Shown in pieces: positions 7,157-13,539 of a DNA stretch of 13,539 nt. The translations under genes were made by a program, and so were the position numbers. Below the pieces are notes generated by a model that was not told the DNA's origin, searched no databases, and worked only from the letters and a program-made list of their open reading frames with translations. Source of the stretch: GCA-001735895 sp964651385 (GTDB lineage: Bacteria; Pseudomonadota; Gammaproteobacteria; GCA-001735895); assembly GCA_964651385.1 (NCBI GenBank), contig CAZYYM010000094.1, positions 1-13,539 on the forward strand, written 5' to 3'. Every line of letters begins with the position of its first letter. Position 1 is the stretch's first letter.

Positions 7157-7870
7157 ATGACCGATATTGATGACGATTACGATGATGAAGATGACCTGGA
7201 TCTACGGACGCTGCCCGATGATGAACTTACCGAGCAGATGCACGACGATCTCTATAACGGTTTAAAGGAAGAGGTCGCCGAAGGTACTGACATTCTTCTC
7301 GAGCGTGGTTGGAGTGCCAACAAGGTACTGAACGAGGCGCTGGTTGCCGGCATGACGATTGTTGGAATCGATTTTCGTGATGGCATCCTGTTTGTGCCCG
7401 AAGTATTGATGTCGGCAAACGCTATGAAAGCGGGTATGGCAATCCTCAAACCGTTATTATCTGAATCAGACGAACCCGCAGCCGGTAAAATGGTGATTGG
7501 TACAGTAAAGGGCGATATTCACGATATTGGTAAAAATCTGGTTTGCATGATGATGGAAGGCGCTGGTTTTGAGGTAGTAGATCTGGGTATTAATACGCCG
7601 GTCGAATCCTTCCTGGAAGCGCTGGAAGAACACAAACCCGAAATCCTTGGTATGTCAGCCTTGTTGACCACGACCATGCCTTACATGAAGGTCGTTATAG
7701 ACACCATGAAAGAAAAGGGCATTCGTGATGACTACATAATTTTGGTCGGTGGTGCGCCACTCAATCAGGAATTTGGCGAAGCGGTCGGAGCCGACGCTTA
7801 TTGTCGTGATGCAGCAGTCGCATCCGATACGGCCAAGCAACTGGTTGCGGAACGCAGAGCGGCTGGCTAG
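7157..7870 (+). CDS. Corrinoid (cobalamin-binding) methyl-carrier protein
   Basis: A 237-residue cytoplasmic B12 protein of the MtbC/MttC/MtgC type, which shuttles a methyl group between two methyltransferases. The helical cap domain (B12-binding_2) spans about residues 25-105 and includes VPEVLMSANAMKAGM. The Rossmann B12 domain follows, with D-I-H-D-I-G at 120-125 (His122 is the expected lower axial ligand), the S-x-L-TTT motif at 167-173, and GGAP at 198-201. The first 31 residues are unusual for the family: 16 are Asp or Glu and only one is Lys or Arg, forming an acidic tail before the conserved fold. The ATG has a GAGGA site 7 bases upstream. It is the first gene of the operon, and the next gene starts 33 bases later. 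The absence of an adjacent substrate methyltransferase means the methyl donor cannot be read from this window. Confidence 0.95.
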   Translation: MTDIDDDYDDEDDLDLRTLPDDELTEQMHDDLYNGLKEEVAEGTDILLERGWSANKVLNEALVAGMTIVGIDFRDGILFVPEVLMSANAMKAGMAILKPLLSESDEPAAGKMVIGTVKGDIHDIGKNLVCMMMEGAGFEVVDLGINTPVESFLEALEEHKPEILGMSALLTTTMPYMKVVIDTMKEKGIRDDYIILVGGAPLNQEFGEAVGADAYCRDAAVASDTAKQLVAERRAAG

Positions 7871-7903
7871 CTCAGACCCGAGTGACAGGTAATCAAGTGC
7901 GAT

Positions 7904-8518
7904 ATGGAAAAGGCAGCTCCGATTCTGGTAATTACCTGTGCAGCAGTCGCGCGAGAAGTCAATGATATAAAGAAACTGAGCCAGTGGTCTCGGATGGATT
8001 TGCGGGCCATAACGGCTGACTTGCACGCCACACCCGAAAAAATCCCTCAGGCCGTTGCCGAGGAAATTGACAAAGCACGCCATCAATACGAGCATATTTT
8101 TGTCGCTTATGGCGATTGTGGCACCAGTGGTGAACTTGACCGCGTTCTCGAAGAACGTGGTGTCAGTCGAATACCGGGGGCGCATTGTTACGATTTTCTT
8201 GCCGGTATGGATGTGTATGAGAAATTTCAGGATGACGAACCCGGGACATTCTATCTCACCGATTTTCTCGCCCGTCATTTTGACCGGCTGGTTTATCAGA
8301 TGCTGGGACTGGATCAGCATCCGGATCTATTACCGATGTATTTCGGTAACTACACACGGTTAATTTACCTGGCACAAACCGAATCGGATGAAATCACCGA
8401 AATGGCGAGAGCCGCTGCGGATAAACTGGGATTACGCTTTGAGCGCGTATTCACCGGAACCGGTGAGATGGTGCCGGCACTGGATGCGGCTATGCAGCAA
8501 GCATTATGGCGCAGCTAA
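7904..8518 (+). CDS. DUF1638 domain-containing protein
   Basis: A 204-residue soluble protein matching DUF1638 (PF07796), a family of unknown function repeatedly found beside corrinoid methyltransferase genes. Visible conserved-looking elements are ITCAAV (Cys12), YGDCGTSGE (Cys72, Glu77), GAHCYDFL (His94, Cys95), FYLTDFLARHFDRLV and YFGNYTRLIYLAQTE. The three cysteines and nearby His/Glu could form a metal, Fe-S or cobalamin-related site; this is inference. The start ATG has AAGTG about 5 bases upstream and a weaker AGG further up. Placement directly after the B12 protein suggests a role in loading, activating or protecting it, or in handling the methyl donor. The 3' end overlaps the next gene by 13 bases in a different frame, indicating translational coupling. 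Confidence 0.85.
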   Translation: MEKAAPILVITCAAVAREVNDIKKLSQWSRMDLRAITADLHATPEKIPQAVAEEIDKARHQYEHIFVAYGDCGTSGELDRVLEERGVSRIPGAHCYDFLAGMDVYEKFQDDEPGTFYLTDFLARHFDRLVYQMLGLDQHPDLLPMYFGNYTRLIYLAQTESDEITEMARAAADKLGLRFERVFTGTGEMVPALDAAMQQALWRS

Positions 8519-8820
8519 AAATTGTTTACTGGCGCGATATCCCGGGCCAGGTTGTTTTCAAGCAAGGGCGCCGCAATACACGTTTGCGATTGTCGGCAAG
8601 GTTTATGAAGGCGATAGAGCGCGCCGCCTATCGTCTGAAAAAACAGCAAAAGGATGCCCTGTTTGAACCCTGGCGCGACGTTGCTCAGGCTATCGATGGT
8701 GATGTCAAAGAACAGGCGCAGTTATTAATCAAACAGCTTGAGGCGCAATATCCTGACGCTGTACTGGAACAGTTAATCCGGGCGAGTGGTAAAGATGAAA
8801 CTCGCGCACTGAATTCCTGA
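8506..8820 (+). CDS. Small PF13769 ('virulence factor') family protein
   Basis: A basic, soluble 104-residue protein. The start (residues 5-14, IVYWRDIPGQ) and the later RLSARFMKAIERAAYR and PWRDVAQ segments match the family misleadingly named 'virulence factor' (PF13769). No signal peptide, membrane segment, cysteine pair or catalytic motif is visible. Nothing in the context suggests pathogenesis. The gene is locked between DUF1638 (13-base overlap) and the MetV-type gene (12 bases), so its product most likely serves the corrinoid/folate pathway, perhaps as an assembly or regulatory subunit. The start codon has no strong ribosome site and probably relies on coupling. Confidence 0.8.
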   Translation: MAQLKIVYWRDIPGQVVFKQGRRNTRLRLSARFMKAIERAAYRLKKQQKDALFEPWRDVAQAIDGDVKEQAQLLIKQLEAQYPDAVLEQLIRASGKDETRALNS

Positions 8821-8832
8821 GAGGAGACAGCA

Positions 8833-9303
8833 GTGTACAAAATCCGTCAATGGTCGGTAACGCATTCGAGAAAACTCGAAGCGGTTTATTATTTTTTTGA
8901 ACCGTTATTTATCCGGCTTTACCCCTTGTGGCGGACTATTGGCAGACAACGCGTAGAAAAACCTTTTCGTATTTTAGAAAGCACCGCGAAGAATTTGATT
9001 TTTGGTTGTCAGATGTGCGGTCAATGCACATTAAGCAGTACCGGTATGTCCTGCCCGATGAATTGTCCGAAATCGATTCGCAACGGACCCTGCGGTGGCG
9101 TACGGCTGGATGGCAGCTGTGAAATAAAGCCGGAAATGCGTTGTGTATGGGTTGAGGCCTGGCGCGGTAGTCAACAAATGAAGCGTTTCGAAAATATTCG
9201 TCAGATACAGCAGCCGGTAAATTTTAGTTACAAAGGTAGTTCGTCCTGGCTACGCGTTGCGGAAAAAGAATATACCCGCGCCAATAGCGAGGCCGTGAAA
9301 TGA
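8833..9303 (+). CDS. metV: MetV-type Cys-rich protein (MTHFR C-terminal domain, PF12225)
   Basis: A 156-residue protein carrying the Cys-rich domain found as MetV beside MetF in acetogens. Eight cysteines are arranged as C-x2-C-x2-C (59, 62, 65), C-x3-C-P-K (74, 78), NGPCGG (87), SCEI (96) and RC (104). In acetogens MetV is a small iron-sulfur/zinc partner of MetF that links methylenetetrahydrofolate reductase to other electron carriers. The pattern here fits metal or Fe-S cluster binding, but the cofactor cannot be decided from sequence. The N-terminal 55 residues are aromatic and amphipathic, with no clear membrane helix. The GTG start at 8833 is well supported by GAGGAG at 8821-8826. The stop overlaps the metF start by four bases (ATGA), so the two subunits are probably made in equal amounts. 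Confidence 0.88.
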   Translation: MYKIRQWSVTHSRKLEAVYYFFEPLFIRLYPLWRTIGRQRVEKPFRILESTAKNLIFGCQMCGQCTLSSTGMSCPMNCPKSIRNGPCGGVRLDGSCEIKPEMRCVWVEAWRGSQQMKRFENIRQIQQPVNFSYKGSSSWLRVAEKEYTRANSEAVK

Positions 9304-10310
9304 TAGCAATTAATGAAAATCACCCCGGCAAGCCGCTTTCGAAAAAACCGGGATATGTGTCCTGTGGTCGACTCGAACGGGTATTAAGAGGGGGTCATTT
9401 TGCAATTACCACCGAATTAGCTCCACCCGATTCAGCGTTGGCGGAAGACGTTTACGAACGCGCGCAAATTTTCGATGGCTATGTCGATGGTATGAACGCT
9501 ACTGATGGTTCGGGTGCGAACTGCCATATGTCAAGTGTTGCAATGTGTGCATTGTTGACTAGCGTCGGATATTCACCGGTTATGCAAATAGCCTGTCGAG
9601 ATAGAAACCGGATTGCGATACAGGGTGATGTTCTTGGCGCGGCAGCGATGGGTGTCAATAACGTACTTTGTCTGACAGGTGACGGTGTTCAGGTCGGTGA
9701 TCAACCTGAAGCCAAACCGGTATTTGACCTCGATAGTGTGTCGCTTCTGGAAACGATTAGAACGATGCGTGACGAATCCAGATTTTTAAGCGGTCGGGCA
9801 ATCACCAAAGCACCAGAAATTTTTCTCGGTGCCGCAGAAAACCCTTGCGCACCTCCGACCGATTTCCGTCCGTATCGTCTGGCGAAAAAAATCGCCGCTG
9901 GGGCTGACTTTATCCAGACACAGTATATTTTTGACGTGTCACAATTAAAGGATTTCATGACGAAATCCCGGGACATAGGCTTGCTCGAAAAATGTTATAT
10001 TTTACCGGGTGTGGGGCCGCTTGCATCCGCGAGAACTGCGAACTGGATTCGCAATAATGTGCCCGGTATCCATATCCCGGATCAAATTATCGATCGTCTC
10101 GCCGGTGCCGAAGACCAGAAAAAAGAGGGACAGAAACTTTGTGTCGAATTGATTCAACAGATTCGCGAAATAGAAGGCGTCAGCGGTGTACACGTGATGG
10201 CGTATCGACAGGAAGAAGCTGTGGCCAATATTATTAAGGAGTCCGGCGTACTTGAAGGGCGTGTACCCTGGTATCCTGGGCTTGATGATCAGGAACGGCT
10301 AGAGGCCTAG
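9300..10310 (+). CDS. metF: Methylenetetrahydrofolate reductase family protein (MetF-like)
   Basis: A 336-residue TIM-barrel flavoenzyme of the MTHFR family, which interconverts methyl-THF and methylene-THF. Recognisable elements are TTELAPP with Glu39 (the position of the catalytic Glu of E. coli MetF), DGMNATDG, PVMQIACRDRN, GVNNVLCLTGDG with Asp128 (flavin region), DFIQTQYIFDV and the C-terminal GVHVMAYRQEE. It is closer to the MetVF-type long-branch MTHFRs than to biosynthetic E. coli MetF. In this operon it most likely runs in the oxidative direction, turning methyl-THF from the corrinoid pathway into methylene-THF; this is inference. It overlaps the MetV gene by four bases, so translation is coupled. 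A 53-base gap follows before the methyltransferase gene. Confidence 0.92.
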   Translation: MIAINENHPGKPLSKKPGYVSCGRLERVLRGGHFAITTELAPPDSALAEDVYERAQIFDGYVDGMNATDGSGANCHMSSVAMCALLTSVGYSPVMQIACRDRNRIAIQGDVLGAAAMGVNNVLCLTGDGVQVGDQPEAKPVFDLDSVSLLETIRTMRDESRFLSGRAITKAPEIFLGAAENPCAPPTDFRPYRLAKKIAAGADFIQTQYIFDVSQLKDFMTKSRDIGLLEKCYILPGVGPLASARTANWIRNNVPGIHIPDQIIDRLAGAEDQKKEGQKLCVELIQQIREIEGVSGVHVMAYRQEEAVANIIKESGVLEGRVPWYPGLDDQERLEA

Positions 10311-10363
10311 CGACAAGCGACTAAGGCACAAATAAACTTAGACTATTTTTTGAGGAATACCCA

Positions 10364-11272
10364 ATGACCGAAACGGTTATCAGTTCAGCGACGAAAGAGT
10401 TAGTAATCGGTTTTGATCGACCCTTTGTTATCATCGGCGAGCGCATCAATCCCACCGGTCGTAAGATTATGGCGGATGAAATGAAAATCGGCGACTATAG
10501 CCGTGTCGAAAGCGACACTAACGCTCAGGTTCAGGCTGGAGCGCATATGCTCGATGTCAATGCAGGCATTCCGCTGGCCGATGAACCACGAATTCTCGCC
10601 GAGGTCATTCAACTGGTGCAAAATTTGACCGATGTGCCATTAAGTATCGATTCGTCAATCATCGAAGCGCTGGAATCCGGTCTGTCGGTTTATCAGGGTA
10701 AGGCGCTGGTCAATTCCGTGACCGGCGAAGACGAAAGTCTGGATCGTGTACTACCACTTGTCAAGAAACATGGCGCAGCAGTTGTTGCGATTTCAAATGA
10801 CGAAACTGGTATTTCCGAAGATATAGATGTTCGTTATGAAGTGGCGAAAAAAATTGTCAATCGGGCCTCGGATTATGGCATTCCGGCTTGTGATGTAGTA
10901 GTTGATCCTCTGGTCATGCCAATCGGCGCGATCAATACAGCGGGACGTGAAGTGCTAAAACTCATTCATCGTCTGCGCACCGAGCTCAAGGTGAATACCA
11001 CCTGTGGGGCATCCAATATCAGTTTCGGGTTACCCAATCGTAACGGGTTTAACGGCGCTTTCATCAGTATGGCGATTCAGGCAGGTATGACTTCGGCGAT
11101 AACCAATCCGTTGCATGCCGAAGTGGTTGCTGCCAGTATGGGGGCTGATGTGATGCTGGGTAAAGATCCCGATTGTTCGCGATGGATTAAGCAATTCCGC
11201 GAACCAGCTGCTGAAGGCGCTACCATGCGCGGAACCGGCCGTCGTGGCGGCCGTCGTCGCCGAGCCGGCTAA
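10364..11272 (+). CDS. Methyltetrahydrofolate:corrinoid methyltransferase (pterin-binding, MeTr/MtgA/AcsE type)
   Basis: A 302-residue pterin-binding TIM barrel that moves a methyl group between a corrinoid protein and tetrahydrofolate. Motifs follow the MeTr family: GERINPTGRK (25-34), LDVNAG with Asp64 and Asn66, LSIDS with Asp96, NSVTGE with Asn117, DPLVMPIG with Asp181, and CGASNISFGLPNR with Asn218 in the position that contacts the pterin N5 in studied MeTr enzymes. It is not a folate-synthesis dihydropteroate synthase, given these motifs and the operon context. The body ends near residue 285. A tail follows with seven Arg among its last 14 residues, not needed for the barrel. The ATG has GAGGAA 6 bases upstream. 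The RACo-like gene begins 26 bases downstream. Confidence 0.93.
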   Translation: MTETVISSATKELVIGFDRPFVIIGERINPTGRKIMADEMKIGDYSRVESDTNAQVQAGAHMLDVNAGIPLADEPRILAEVIQLVQNLTDVPLSIDSSIIEALESGLSVYQGKALVNSVTGEDESLDRVLPLVKKHGAAVVAISNDETGISEDIDVRYEVAKKIVNRASDYGIPACDVVVDPLVMPIGAINTAGREVLKLIHRLRTELKVNTTCGASNISFGLPNRNGFNGAFISMAIQAGMTSAITNPLHAEVVAASMGADVMLGKDPDCSRWIKQFREPAAEGATMRGTGRRGGRRRRAG

Positions 11273-11298
11273 ACTGATTGCTATAAAAAGAGCTGCGA

Positions 11299-13326
11299 AT
11301 GAGTGATGATGAGGTAAACGTCTTATTTATGCCTTCGGGATTACGAGGGCAATTCCCGACCGGTACAACGGTATTGCAGGCGGCGCAGCGCCTGGGGGTC
11401 GATCTCGAATCAATATGCGGTGGCCAGGGACAATGTCGCAAGTGCCAGGTGTTGCCGCAGCAAGGTGAATTCTCCAAACATGGCATTATTTCCCGTATCG
11501 AACACCTTTCACCGTTAACAGAAACCGAAAAGCATCATCAGTCGAAAAAAAGGCTAAAAAATGGCCGCAGGTTGGGTTGTAATTTACGCATGCTTGGTGA
11601 TCTGGTGGTCGACGTTCCAGAGGAAAGTCAGCAACACAAACAGCATATAGCAAAAGCGGTGACTGCTTACGATATTCAGGTGCAACCTGCATTGTATCTA
11701 TTTACGGTAACCTTGCCCGAGCCCGATATGCACGCACCGATGTCGGACAAGCGTCGTTTGCAACAGGCGTTGATTAAGGAACACGATTTACCACAGATGG
11801 ATTGTGAGTTGTCTCAGTTGCGTTTGTTGCAACCGGCTCTGGAAAAGGCAGATCGCCAGGTGACTGTAGCAGTTTATCAGTTCGAAAAAATCATTGGTGT
11901 CTGGCCCGGAGAGAAAAAAGAAATCTACGGTATGGCGATAGACCTCGGTTCGACCACCATCGCCGCGCAGTTATGTAATCTGGTTACCGGCGAAGTAGTT
12001 GCTACGGCTGATTGTATGAATCCGCAAATTCGATTTGGTGAAGATTTAATGAGTCGCGTCTCCTACGTGATGATGAACGAAGGCGGCGACGTTGCCATGA
12101 CTCAGGTTGTCCGTGAAGCCTTTAATCAATTGGCCAAACGCGCAACAAAATCGGCAGGCATCAAGCTTGATGAAATTCTCGACATGACCGTGGTCGCCAA
12201 TCCGATTATGCATCATCTGTTTCTTGGTATCGACCCAACCCCGCTTGGCGGAGCGCCTTTCACCCTGACTACCGACCAAATGCAAATATTACGTGCTGCC
12301 GAGATTGAAATATATCTGCATCCGGAAACAAGGGTTTGTACCCTGCCCTGCATCGCCGGGCATATTGGTGCCGATACTGCAGGTGTCATATTGTCCGAGC
12401 GCCCTGATCTGTCAGAAGATTTTGTGCTGCTGGTTGATGTTGGAACCAACGCGGAAATCGTACTCGGGAATCGCAACCGGTTACTGGCTGCGTCGAGTCC
12501 CACCGGACCGGCTTTTGAAGGTGCGCAAATTACTGCCGGCCAACGTGCCGCTCCGGGTGCCATTGAACGCGTGCGCATCGATCCCGGGACCCTTGAGCCA
12601 AAATTTCGGGTGATCGGTTGTGAATCCTGGTCTGATGAACCCGATTTCGCCGAAAAGTCGGCGAAAGTCGGTATCAGTGGAATCTGCGGTTCCGGAATTA
12701 TTGAAGTAGTTGCCGAAATGTTCCTCGCCGGTATTATTGATCAGGATGGTGTTATTGGCGTGGTGGATGGTAAACCCAGCCCACGTATTGTCGAAGATGG
12801 TCGCACCAGGTCGTATGTTCTGCACGACGGTGATAAAAAACTTAAAGTCACACAAAACGACATTCGCGCGATTCAATTGGCCAAGGCGGCGTTGCACGCC
12901 GGCACCCGTTTACTGACCGATTACATGGGCATTGAAAAAGTCGACCGTATTGGTTTCGCCGGTGCATTTGGCAGCCATATCGATGTTAAATATGCCATGG
13001 TGCTGGGATTGATTCCCGACTGTAATCTGGATAATGTCGGTTCAGTGGGTAATGCAGCCGGAACCGGTGCGCGGATTGCTTTGCTTAATTTCCCCTCGCG
13101 AATTGAAATCAGCGAAATATTACCGAAGGTTGAAAAAATCGAAACTGCGTTGGAACCGAATTTTCAGCAATATTTTATTGAAGCCATGGCATTGCCGCAT
13201 AAGATTGATCCTTACGAGGAGTTGTCGAAACTGGTTAGTATTCCTGCACCCAGACCCAGGGCCGAAAGTGATGCTGGTGGTGAGCGGGGTCGGCGTTCGT
13301 CGCGTCGAAGGCGGAGTCGGGTTTAG
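11299..13326 (+). CDS. RACo-like reductive activator of corrinoid protein (2Fe-2S + ASKHA ATPase, DUF4445)
   Basis: A 675-residue activator that uses ATP and an electron to return inactive cob(II)alamin on the corrinoid protein to cob(I)alamin. The N-terminal ferredoxin domain has Cys40, Cys46, Cys49 and Cys94 (C-x5-C-x2-C-x44-C), typical for a plant-type 2Fe-2S cluster. A linker region spans about 100-205. The ASKHA ATPase core then has the phosphate loops D-L-G-S-T-T (215-220) and D-V-G-T-N (380-384), plus GICGSGIIEV and the FAGAFGSHID segment of DUF4445. Length and order match RACo/RamA-type proteins; RamA itself uses 4Fe-4S clusters, so RACo is the closer model. The last 24 residues contain ten Arg and resemble the tail on the neighbouring methyltransferase. 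The electron donor is not encoded in the operon; the flavin reductase upstream is a possible candidate. This is the last gene of the operon. Confidence 0.93.
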   Translation: MSDDEVNVLFMPSGLRGQFPTGTTVLQAAQRLGVDLESICGGQGQCRKCQVLPQQGEFSKHGIISRIEHLSPLTETEKHHQSKKRLKNGRRLGCNLRMLGDLVVDVPEESQQHKQHIAKAVTAYDIQVQPALYLFTVTLPEPDMHAPMSDKRRLQQALIKEHDLPQMDCELSQLRLLQPALEKADRQVTVAVYQFEKIIGVWPGEKKEIYGMAIDLGSTTIAAQLCNLVTGEVVATADCMNPQIRFGEDLMSRVSYVMMNEGGDVAMTQVVREAFNQLAKRATKSAGIKLDEILDMTVVANPIMHHLFLGIDPTPLGGAPFTLTTDQMQILRAAEIEIYLHPETRVCTLPCIAGHIGADTAGVILSERPDLSEDFVLLVDVGTNAEIVLGNRNRLLAASSPTGPAFEGAQITAGQRAAPGAIERVRIDPGTLEPKFRVIGCESWSDEPDFAEKSAKVGISGICGSGIIEVVAEMFLAGIIDQDGVIGVVDGKPSPRIVEDGRTRSYVLHDGDKKLKVTQNDIRAIQLAKAALHAGTRLLTDYMGIEKVDRIGFAGAFGSHIDVKYAMVLGLIPDCNLDNVGSVGNAAGTGARIALLNFPSRIEISEILPKVEKIETALEPNFQQYFIEAMALPHKIDPYEELSKLVSIPAPRPRAESDAGGERGRRSSRRRRSRV

Positions 13327-13453
13327 AGTACTGTATTGCCGTCCTGGGCTATCAGCCGTCCAAATACATACCAATAAAGCGGCTACTAATTCTCCACGAT
13401 AAATTAGCAATCTCTGGTTAAGGTCGGAGGAGGCGGAGAACCCGGCATAGCGG
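13327..13453. other. Intergenic region after the C1 operon
   Basis: No gene is evident. The heptamer GCCGTCC occurs twice (13338-13344 and 13355-13361) around a 4-bp hairpin, GGCT-ATC-AGCC, without a T-run, so a rho-independent terminator is not supported. A GGAGGAGG purine run lies at 13426-13433. Confidence 0.4.
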
Positions 13454-13539
13454 ATGTCGATTCATGGCCAAGGTCAACAAAATTCACTACAAGAAGAATT
13501 CGATAACCTAACCTGTCTAATTGCATTAATGGGGTTAAC
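13454..13539 (+). CDS. Possible N-terminus of a downstream gene (cut by window edge)
   Basis: An ATG at 13454 opens a frame that stays open for 28 codons to the edge, starting MSIHGQGQQNSLQEEFDNL. An in-frame stop (TAG, 13448-13450) lies just upstream, so this would be the true start. GGAG-containing purine runs at 13426-13438 are at least 15 bases away, too far for an ideal ribosome site. The residues are polar and then turn hydrophobic; I do not recognise them. They do not resemble the start of an MttB-type methyltransferase that I would know. A chance open frame is quite possible. Confidence 0.3.
   Translation, partial: MSIHGQGQQNSLQEEFDNLTCLIALMGL

Noticed and set aside
7655..8320. Long minus-strand open frame opposite the corrinoid/DUF1638 genes
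   Set aside because: It is a shadow of two well-supported plus-strand genes. Its translation has no recognisable domain, and it spans their intergenic gap.
10321..10351. CTAAG...CTTAG inverted repeat followed by a T-run between metF and the methyltransferase gene, as a possible terminator or attenuator
   Set aside because: The stem is only five mostly AT pairs with an 11-base loop, and the T-run abuts the ribosome site. It is too weak to call, and the operon logic argues for read-through.
10364..11272. Dihydropteroate synthase (folate biosynthesis) as the identity of the pterin-binding protein
   Set aside because: The motifs and the operon with B12 protein, MetVF and RACo fit methyl-THF:corrinoid methyltransferase. 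FolP-specific neighbours are absent.
13475..13522. Short frame MAKVNKIHYKKNSIT before the right edge
   Set aside because: Only 15 codons, no ribosome site, and it lies inside the longer open frame starting at 13454.

Overview
The window looks like chromosomal DNA of a proteobacterium, most likely a free-living, aerobic, possibly marine gammaproteobacterium. This is an inference from moderate GC content, classical Shine-Dalgarno sites (one is a perfect 10-base match to the 16S tail), and gene families common in that group. No rRNA, tRNA, CRISPR array, insertion sequence or phage gene was seen. Coding density is high and no gene-free stretch exceeds about 215 bases.

Left part (1-4700), mostly minus strand. 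One set reads leftward: a YeeZ-type SDR protein, a RidA-family protein, a TauE/SafE (DsbD_2-like) membrane protein with two conserved Cys motifs, and a gene that runs off the left edge and starts inside the previous stop codon. Divergent from these is a secreted dienelactone-hydrolase-like protein (2366-3394). Its 3' end overlaps that of an HSL-family esterase, which sits in a two-gene minus-strand unit with a VOC metalloenzyme. These look like ordinary accessory metabolic genes.

Middle (4770-6943), plus strand: a membrane-anchored helical-repeat (TPR-like) protein of unknown role, then a flavin reductase with an unusual C-terminal extension.

Right part (7157-13326), plus strand: a tight seven-gene operon and the main interest of the window. 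It encodes a corrinoid (B12) protein, a DUF1638 protein, a small PF13769 ('virulence factor') protein, a MetV-type Cys-rich protein, a MetF-type methylenetetrahydrofolate reductase, a methyl-THF:corrinoid methyltransferase and a RACo-like reductive activator (2Fe-2S plus ASKHA ATPase). Together they form a corrinoid-dependent methyl-group pathway: a methyl group loaded on the B12 protein would be passed to tetrahydrofolate and oxidised to methylene-THF, with RACo rescuing oxidised cobalamin. The architecture is that of acetogens and methylotrophic anaerobes. The substrate-specific methyltransferase (for example an MttB-superfamily enzyme) is not in the window. The B12 protein has a very acidic N-terminal tail, whereas the THF methyltransferase and RACo end in Arg-rich tails, which suggests electrostatic assembly of the complex. 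A new gene may start at 13454 and run off the right edge.
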